Part shown: one piece after another, positions 59,536 through 64,000 of the stretch
How the letters are laid out: every line of letters starts with the position of its first letter
Numbering within the stretch: position 1 is the first letter of the stretch
From: Tepidiforma bonchosmolovskayae
GTDB lineage: Bacteria > Chloroflexota > Dehalococcoidia > Tepidiformales > Tepidiformaceae
DNA: 64,000 nucleotides
Assembly: GCF_008838325.1 (NCBI RefSeq)
Contig: NZ_CP042829.1
Span: 558,001-622,000 of the forward strand
Reading direction: 5' to 3'
Position numbers and translations under genes: made by a program
Notes under the pieces: model-generated
What the model was told of the DNA's origin: nothing
What the model saw: the letters and a program-made list of their open reading frames with translations, nothing else
The model's database searches: none

Positions 59536-60552
59536 ATGGCAAGGAAGCGCCTTTCACTCTCGGTCCCGCTGGACGGGGTGTCGCTCCGGGAGCACCCGGA
59601 GGTGTGCCAGGAGGCGGAACGCCTGGGGTACACCGACGCATGGTCGTACGAAGTGGACGCGATCGATGCATTCACGCCGCTGGCGGTCATCGGGCTGCAC
59701 ACGAACCTCCGGCTGGGGACGGCGATTGCGAACGTCTACACGCGGGGGCCGGCGACGCTGGCGGAGACCGCGGCCGGGGTGGCGGAGGTGGCGCCGGGGC
59801 GGTTCAACCTGGGCATCGGCTCGGGGTCGCAGCCGATTGTGGAGCTGTGGAACGGCGGGAAGTTCCGGAAGCCGGCGACGCGGGTGCGGGAGATGGCGCT
59901 CTTCCTGCGGAAGGCCTTTGCGGGCGAGCGGGTGGTGTTCGAGGGGGAGACGTTCCGGGTCGACGGGTTCCGGATGGCGAAGCCGCCGAGCGAACCGATT
60001 CCGATCCACATCGCGGCGCTGCGCGAGGGGATGCTTCGGGTGGCGGGGGAAGTGGGCGATGGTGCGATCATCAACTGGCTTTCGGCGGAGGACGTGAAGA
60101 AGAGCGTCGCGGTGGTTCGCGAGGCGGCGAAGGCGGCGGGGCGGAACCCGGACGACGTGGAGATCACGGCGCGGCTGATGGTGTGCATCGACCCGCTGAC
60201 GCCGGAGGTAGCGATGCTGCAGCGGCGGCACCTGAACGCCTACCTGAACGTGCCGGTGTACAAGGAGTTCCACCGCTGGCTGGGGCGGGAGCCGCTCCTC
60301 TCGGCGATGTGGACGGCGTGGGACAGCGGCGACCGGAAGGCCGCGCTGGCGGCGGTGCCGGACGTGGTGGTGCAGGACCTGTTCGTTGCGGGCACGGCCG
60401 AGGAGCGGAATGCGCACGTGCAGCGCTACCTGGAGGCCGGGGTCGACACGGCGTTCCTGCAGTTCATTTCGTTCGAGCCGGACCCGGCGGTGCGGCGGGA
60501 GCGGGTGCTGCAGGCGATGCGGGAGATGTCGCCGAAGGCGGCGGGGATGTAG
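59536..60552 (+). CDS. LLM-class oxidoreductase (F420/FMN-dependent type)
   Basis: A 338-residue TIM-barrel flavin enzyme: VPLDGVSLREHPEVCQEAERLGYTDAWSYEVDAIDAFTPLAVI, then LRLGTAIANVYTRGPATLAETAAGVAEVAPGRFNLGIGSGSQ. The layout matches the F420-dependent LLM group. It starts directly at the base after the APH stop, so the pair is a tight operon. The reaction is unknown; the kinase partner suggests a pathway for a hydroxylated or phosphorylated carboxylic acid. Confidence 0.9.
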   Translation: MARKRLSLSVPLDGVSLREHPEVCQEAERLGYTDAWSYEVDAIDAFTPLAVIGLHTNLRLGTAIANVYTRGPATLAETAAGVAEVAPGRFNLGIGSGSQPIVELWNGGKFRKPATRVREMALFLRKAFAGERVVFEGETFRVDGFRMAKPPSEPIPIHIAALREGMLRVAGEVGDGAIINWLSAEDVKKSVAVVREAAKAAGRNPDDVEITARLMVCIDPLTPEVAMLQRRHLNAYLNVPVYKEFHRWLGREPLLSAMWTAWDSGDRKAALAAVPDVVVQDLFVAGTAEERNAHVQRYLEAGVDTAFLQFISFEPDPAVRRERVLQAMREMSPKAAGM

Positions 60553-60579
60553 CGCAGGCCGGCCGGCTGGGGGGCGGCT

Positions 60580-61677
60580 TCAGACGTTGAAGAGGATGTG
60601 CAGGACGTCGCCGTCCTGGACGACGTACTGCTTGCCTTCGGTGCGGAGGAGGCCGCGTTTTTTCGCCTCGGCCTCGCTGCCGGCGGCGAGGAGGTCTTCG
60701 CAGCGGACGACTTCGGCGCGGATGAAACCGCGCTGGAGGTCGCTGTGGATTTTGCCGGCAGCCTCGGGGGCGGTAGCGCCGGCAGGGATGGTCCAGGCGC
60801 GGCACTCATCGGGGCCGGCGGTGAGGAAGGAGATAAGGCCGAGGAGGCGGTAGCTGGCGCGGATGGCGCTGGCCATGCCGCTTTCAGTGACGCCGGCGGC
60901 GGCGCGGAACTCGGCGGCTTCCTCCTCGGAGAGTTCGTTGAGGTCCATTTCGAACTTGCCCGCCATGACGGCGACATCGCGGCCGGGGCCGGCGTACTTC
61001 GCGCGGTAGGCGGCTTCGAGTTCAGCGCGGCGCGGGAGGTCCTCCTCCCCGATGTTGATGAGCAGGAGGAGCGGCTTTGCGGTGAGGAACTGGGTGCCTT
61101 CGAGGAGCTGGCGGTCGTCGTCGGAGAGCTCCTGGGCGCGGATGGGGATGTCGTTTTCGAGGCCGGCTTTGAGCCGTTCGAGGAGGGCCTTGAGGCGGAG
61201 CGGGCGTTCGCGTTCGCCGGCCTTCATGGAGCGGATTTCCGTTTCGAGGCGCTGGAGGCGGCGCTCGATGATGGCGAGGTCGGCGAAGGCGAGTTCGAGG
61301 TCCATGGTTTGGATGTCGCGGTCGGGGTCGACCGAGCCCTCGGGATGGGGGACCGAGTCGTCGCGGAAGGCGCGGACGACATGGATGAAGGCGTCCATGC
61401 GGGCGAGGTCGTTGATGAACTTCCCCGCCGGACCCTCGCCTTTGCCGAAGGACTCGCCGGCGGCCGGGAAGTCGACGTACTGGATAGTCGCATAGGTGAC
61501 CTTCTTCGGCTTATAGAGCCGGGCGAGGGCGTCGACGCGCTCGTCGGGGACGTTGACGACGCCGATGTTGGGCTGGCTGGAGGAGGAGTAGGCGCCGACC
61601 TGGGCGGAGCCGCGGGTGACGGCGTTGAAGACGGTGGTCTTGCCGGAGCGGGCGAGGCCGATGATGCCGAGCTGCAT
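60580..61677 (-). CDS. ychF: YchF-type GTPase/ATPase with TGS domain
   Basis: A 365-residue OBG-family protein. The G1 loop is GLARSGKTT, a change from the usual GLPNVGKST of YchF; G4 reads LLLINIGEEDL (the NxxE ATP-type signature). A coiled-coil middle (ERRLQRLETEIRSMKAGERERPLRL) and the C-terminal TGS domain (AAGKIHSDLQRGFIRAEVVRCEDLL, VQDGDVLHILFNV) are intact. YchF binds ribosomes and hydrolyses ATP. The ATG at 61677 lies five bases after the stop of the upstream mug-like gene. Confidence 0.85.
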   Translation of the reverse strand: MQLGIIGLARSGKTTVFNAVTRGSAQVGAYSSSSQPNIGVVNVPDERVDALARLYKPKKVTYATIQYVDFPAAGESFGKGEGPAGKFINDLARMDAFIHVVRAFRDDSVPHPEGSVDPDRDIQTMDLELAFADLAIIERRLQRLETEIRSMKAGERERPLRLKALLERLKAGLENDIPIRAQELSDDDRQLLEGTQFLTAKPLLLLINIGEEDLPRRAELEAAYRAKYAGPGRDVAVMAGKFEMDLNELSEEEAAEFRAAAGVTESGMASAIRASYRLLGLISFLTAGPDECRAWTIPAGATAPEAAGKIHSDLQRGFIRAEVVRCEDLLAAGSEAEAKKRGLLRTEGKQYVVQDGDVLHILFNV

Positions 61678-61682
61678 GGGTT

Positions 61683-62291
61683 TTAGGGTGAAGCGGGCGC
61701 TTCCAAGGGGGAAGTGGGGCGGGAGGGCGGGTCGAGCGGCGGGAGGGCGTCGCGCAGCCGGTGGAGCCACTCGAGGCGGAGGGCGTGCCAGCGGGAGGCG
61801 AGGCCGCTCGAACTCGGGATGACCCAGGGGATGGTGCGGCCGATGCGCTCGGGCTGCTCGCCGTACGGCCGGCGGGCGAGCTCGGCGGCCGAGATGCCAA
61901 GGGCGTGGCGGGCGAAGTGCTGGTAGATGCCGCGGCCGCTGAAGCAGGCGATGGCGGGCTGGAACTGGAGGAGTTCGCCATGCAGGCGGAGGGCCCCGGC
62001 GCGGACCTCCTCGGCGGTGAGGTGCTCGGCGCGGACGGTCGGGCGGCAGCAGAGGTCGGTGAAGCCGATGCCGGCCTCGTCGGGGAGGAGGCGGTCGTCT
62101 TCGGGGCGAACCGGGCGGCCGGCGATGCCGGACTCGGAAAGGTGGACCCAGAAGCGGTTGCCGGGGCGGGCGTAGTAGTGGCCTGCCCGGGCGGAGTAGA
62201 TGGCCGGGTTGTAGCCGATGAAGACGAGGCGCAGGCCGGGACGGAGGAGATGGGGGAGGGAGCCGGGATAGCTGCAGGGGAGTTCGGTCAT
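61683..62291 (-). CDS. mug: mismatch-specific uracil/thymine-DNA glycosylase (Mug/TDG type)
   Basis: A 202-residue uracil-DNA-glycosylase-fold protein. Motif A is GYNPAIYSARAGHYYARPGNRFW (Mug: GINPG..S..GFPFAHPGNRFW) and motif B is VIPSSSGLASRW in place of NPSGL. It removes U or T mispaired with G. The tail is Pro/Ser-rich and disordered. The ATG overlaps the stop of the upstream membrane-protein gene (ATGA) and the ychF gene follows five bases after its stop. Confidence 0.88.
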   Translation of the reverse strand: MTELPCSYPGSLPHLLRPGLRLVFIGYNPAIYSARAGHYYARPGNRFWVHLSESGIAGRPVRPEDDRLLPDEAGIGFTDLCCRPTVRAEHLTAEEVRAGALRLHGELLQFQPAIACFSGRGIYQHFARHALGISAAELARRPYGEQPERIGRTIPWVIPSSSGLASRWHALRLEWLHRLRDALPPLDPPSRPTSPLEAPASP

Positions 62292-62833
62292 TCGAGGGCG
62301 AAGCGGACGCGGGGATTGGCGAGGTGGAGCGCCTCGAGGCGGAGCGGTGCGGTTTCGCCGGCGGGGCGTTCGACGACGAAGCGGAGCTCGACGGTGGAGG
62401 TTTGGCCCAGCGGAGGAGCGAAGCCGGGCTGGCCATCGGTGGTCGCGGAGGCCGCGGGGATCCAGTTCTCGATGCCGGCGACTTCGAGGGTCCAGTCGGC
62501 GAGGGTGGCGTCCCAGGTTTTGTTGTTCGTGATGCGGAGGCGGAGGGCGACATCGGCGCGCTGCATGCCGGGGGAGGGTTCGCCAAGCGGCTCGGAGGCG
62601 ATGCCGACGGCCTCGACGGCGATGATGCGGCCGTCGCCTTCGAAGAGCTCGCCGGCTGCGACCTTCTTTTCGCCGTAGATGCTCTTGAGGATGGGCGGGA
62701 GCGCGTAGAGGCCGACCATCAGGCCGACGAGGACGCCGATGACGGCGCCGGCGGCGATGCAGCCGGTCCGCCCCTGGCGATCGGGAGAGGGGGTTTGGAG
62801 GACGACCCGGCGCCCGGGTTGCGAAGGGTTCAC
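62288..62833 (-). CDS. single-pass membrane protein with FxLYD-like domain
   Basis: A 181-residue protein: a polar N-terminus, one helix (CIAAGAVIGVLVGLMVGLYALPPIL) and an extracytoplasmic domain with a beta-sandwich look (LRLRITNNKTWDATLADWTLEV, VELRFVVERPAGETAPLRLEAL), similar to FxLYD or DUF4352 domains. The GTG at 62833 is a reasonable start; the open frame continues upstream into the divergent promoter. It is first in an operon with mug and ychF. Function unknown. Confidence 0.7.
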   Translation of the reverse strand: MNPSQPGRRVVLQTPSPDRQGRTGCIAAGAVIGVLVGLMVGLYALPPILKSIYGEKKVAAGELFEGDGRIIAVEAVGIASEPLGEPSPGMQRADVALRLRITNNKTWDATLADWTLEVAGIENWIPAASATTDGQPGFAPPLGQTSTVELRFVVERPAGETAPLRLEALHLANPRVRFALE

Positions 62834-62913
62834 TGGAGACAACCGTACGGCGGGCTGGCGGTTCGGTTCAACGACGGTGCGGCGACGGCGGGGCGGCCGT
62901 AGAATCGGGGCCC

Positions 62914-63393
62914 GTGAGTGAGCAGCTGAGCCGCGAGGAGATCCTGGAGCAGGCGTACCGGCTGGGGCTGGACCAGTTGGGCGGGACACTTGCGACCACG
63001 CATGCTGAGGACGGGACGCCGTACGTCACGTTCGTGCTGTTTCACCTGCGGCCGAACGGGGAGGTGCTGTTCGGGAGCGGCACGCGGCCGCAGCACACGC
63101 GGAACATCCGGGCGACGCCGGAGGTGTCGTTCCTTATCGACAACCGGGAGGTGATCCGCTCGGACTGGACGGCGTTCAACCGGGTGGTCATCGAGGGGCG
63201 GGCGGAAGAGGTGGCGCGGGAGTCGAAGGCGTACACGCCGCTGCTGCAGGAGCTGGAGGCGAAGAACAAGATGGCGGCGGTGTTCACGGACCGGGGCATC
63301 CTGTTCCGCATCCGGCCGCGGCGGCTGATCTTGATGCGGGGATTCGAGGCGGCGCGCCACATCGTCGACTTTGGGTCCGACGAGGCGGAGTGA
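62914..63393 (+). CDS. pyridoxamine 5'-phosphate oxidase-like (split-barrel FMN/F420) protein
   Basis: A 159-residue split-barrel protein: GGTLATTHAEDGTPYVTFVLFHL and a SGTRPQHTRNIRATPEVSFLIDN block are the family core. Stand-alone members bind FMN, F420 or heme. The PNPOx activity itself is not implied. TAGAAT ends eight bases before the GTG at 62914 and there is no Shine-Dalgarno. It is divergent from the membrane-protein/mug/ychF operon and followed by folC with its own -10-like element. Confidence 0.85.
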   Translation: MSEQLSREEILEQAYRLGLDQLGGTLATTHAEDGTPYVTFVLFHLRPNGEVLFGSGTRPQHTRNIRATPEVSFLIDNREVIRSDWTAFNRVVIEGRAEEVARESKAYTPLLQELEAKNKMAAVFTDRGILFRIRPRRLILMRGFEAARHIVDFGSDEAE

Positions 63394-63416
63394 CGGCCGC
63401 GAGCTAGAATCGGGGG

Positions 63417-64000
63417 ATGGAGTACCCGGAGGCGATCGCGTACCTGCTCTCGCTGAGCGACATGGAGCGGGGATACCAGGCGTCGGCGAACCCGACGATG
63501 AGCGTGGCGTCGATGCGGTCGCTCCTCTCACGGCTGAACGACCCGCACCTCGGGCGGCCGACAGTGCACATCACCGGCTCGAAAGGAAAGGGCACGACCT
63601 CAGCCATGATTGCCGGGGTCCTGCGGGAGGCGGGATATTCGACCGCGCTGTACACGAGCCCGCACCTGCATTCGTTCACCGAGCGGATCGCGATCGGCGG
63701 GGAGCCGGTGAGCCCGGAGGAATTCGCGGCGGGACTTTCGGCGATCCAGCCGGCGGTGGAGGCGGAGCGGGAGAGCGTCCACGGGGACGTTTCGACGTTT
63801 GGGGTCCTGACGGCGCTGTTCTTCTGGCTGGTGCGGGCGCAGCTGCCCCCCGTGGACTGGCAGGTGGTGGAGGTCGGGCTGGGCGGGACGTTCGACGCAA
63901 CGAACGTGTTCGAGGCGACGGACGTGGCGGTGATCACGCCGATTTCACTGGAGCACACGCAGATCCTGGGGAGCACGACGGTCGAAATTGCGCGGGATAA
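63417..64000 (+). CDS. folC: folylpolyglutamate synthase/dihydrofolate synthase, 3' end beyond window
   Basis: The first 194 codons of a FolC protein. The P-loop is HITGSKGKGTTSAM, followed by YTSPHLHSFTERI, LTALFFWLVRAQ and VGLGGTFDATNV, which carries the metal-binding region. FolC adds glutamate to folates and, in many bacteria, also makes dihydrofolate. TAGAAT ends six bases before the ATG. The open frame runs to the window edge. It is 62 kb from the CADD-like gene but both belong to folate metabolism. Confidence 0.95.
   Translation, partial: MEYPEAIAYLLSLSDMERGYQASANPTMSVASMRSLLSRLNDPHLGRPTVHITGSKGKGTTSAMIAGVLREAGYSTALYTSPHLHSFTERIAIGGEPVSPEEFAAGLSAIQPAVEAERESVHGDVSTFGVLTALFFWLVRAQLPPVDWQVVEVGLGGTFDATNVFEATDVAVITPISLEHTQILGSTTVEIARD

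Overview
The window is a G+C-rich (about 70% by eye), gene-dense bacterial chromosome segment with about 63 protein genes, one tRNA and no rRNA, CRISPR array or insertion sequence that I can see. Gene content and style point to the phylum Chloroflexota, probably a Tepidiforma-like or other Dehalococcoidia-related aerobe. The pointers are a tryptophan T-box, a CADD-type protein, membrane-anchored proteins with Thr/Pro linkers, moxR-DUF58-transglutaminase clusters, many acyl-CoA dehydrogenase, luciferase-like and CaiB enzymes, and DUF2203 and DUF4838 proteins. That placement is inference from content, not from a marker-gene search.

Layout. 1-5.7 kb (mostly minus): a four-helix-bundle protein, a CADD-like pABA synthase, a TrpB2-type tryptophan synthase beta chain behind a Trp T-box, an alpha/beta hydrolase, DUF2203, GlgC and a small zinc ribbon. 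5.9-9.6 kb: NadE, citrate synthase, flavin reductase. 9.7-12.4 kb: an XRE regulator divergent from tsaE-tsaB-ndk-LOG. 12.3-22 kb: M20 amidohydrolase, EamA permease, YkgJ, TPR and DinB-like proteins, acyl-CoA dehydrogenase, a SufR-like regulator divergent from queG, dienelactone hydrolase, SDR. 22-28.3 kb: a VOC protein, then treS-maltokinase fusion and glgB. 28.3-30.5 kb: an MFS pump coupled to a 5'-truncated solute-binding-protein pseudogene. 30.6-35.6 kb (minus): moxR, DUF58, a transglutaminase-fold protein that has lost its catalytic triad, and ogt. 35.7-38.6 kb: TetR divergent from an MmpL/RND transporter. 38.7-46.9 kb: acyl-CoA dehydrogenase, LCP protein, minigluzincin, small unknowns, RibD/DHFR-like, RimI, PilZ and a DUF4838 protein. 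46.9-49.4 kb: MerR, MoaA, hotdog protein. 49.4-53.5 kb: a candidate small RNA, then LLM oxidoreductase, Thr/Pro-linker protein, Gfo/Idh/MocA and HAD. 53.7-57.7 kb: P450, a tandem CaiB pair, truncated globin. 57.8-64 kb: tRNA-Arg, nitroreductase, an APH kinase plus LLM pair, YchF, Mug glycosylase, a membrane protein, a PNPOx-like protein and the start of folC.

How the genes work together. GlgC, GlgB and the TreS-maltokinase fusion belong to glycogen/trehalose metabolism, although they sit in two places and no glgE or glgA is in the window. TsaE and TsaB (with RimI elsewhere) belong to tRNA t6A and ribosome modification, and QueG to queuosine. The CADD-like protein and FolC both touch folate. 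Acyl-CoA dehydrogenases, CaiB transferases, hotdog and APH/LLM proteins suggest catabolism of unusual acyl compounds.

Regulation. A recurring pattern runs through the window: about 21 genes have a -10-like hexamer ending 6-9 bases before the start codon and no Shine-Dalgarno sequence, which suggests leaderless mRNAs. Several transcription-factor operators can be read as perfect or near-perfect dyads placed on promoters (XRE, MFS, MerR, P450, TetR/RND). The most novel-looking item is a small transcription unit at about 49424-49534. It has a near-consensus promoter, two C-rich hairpin loops (one displaying a CCUCCUU anti-Shine-Dalgarno sequence) and flanking terminators.
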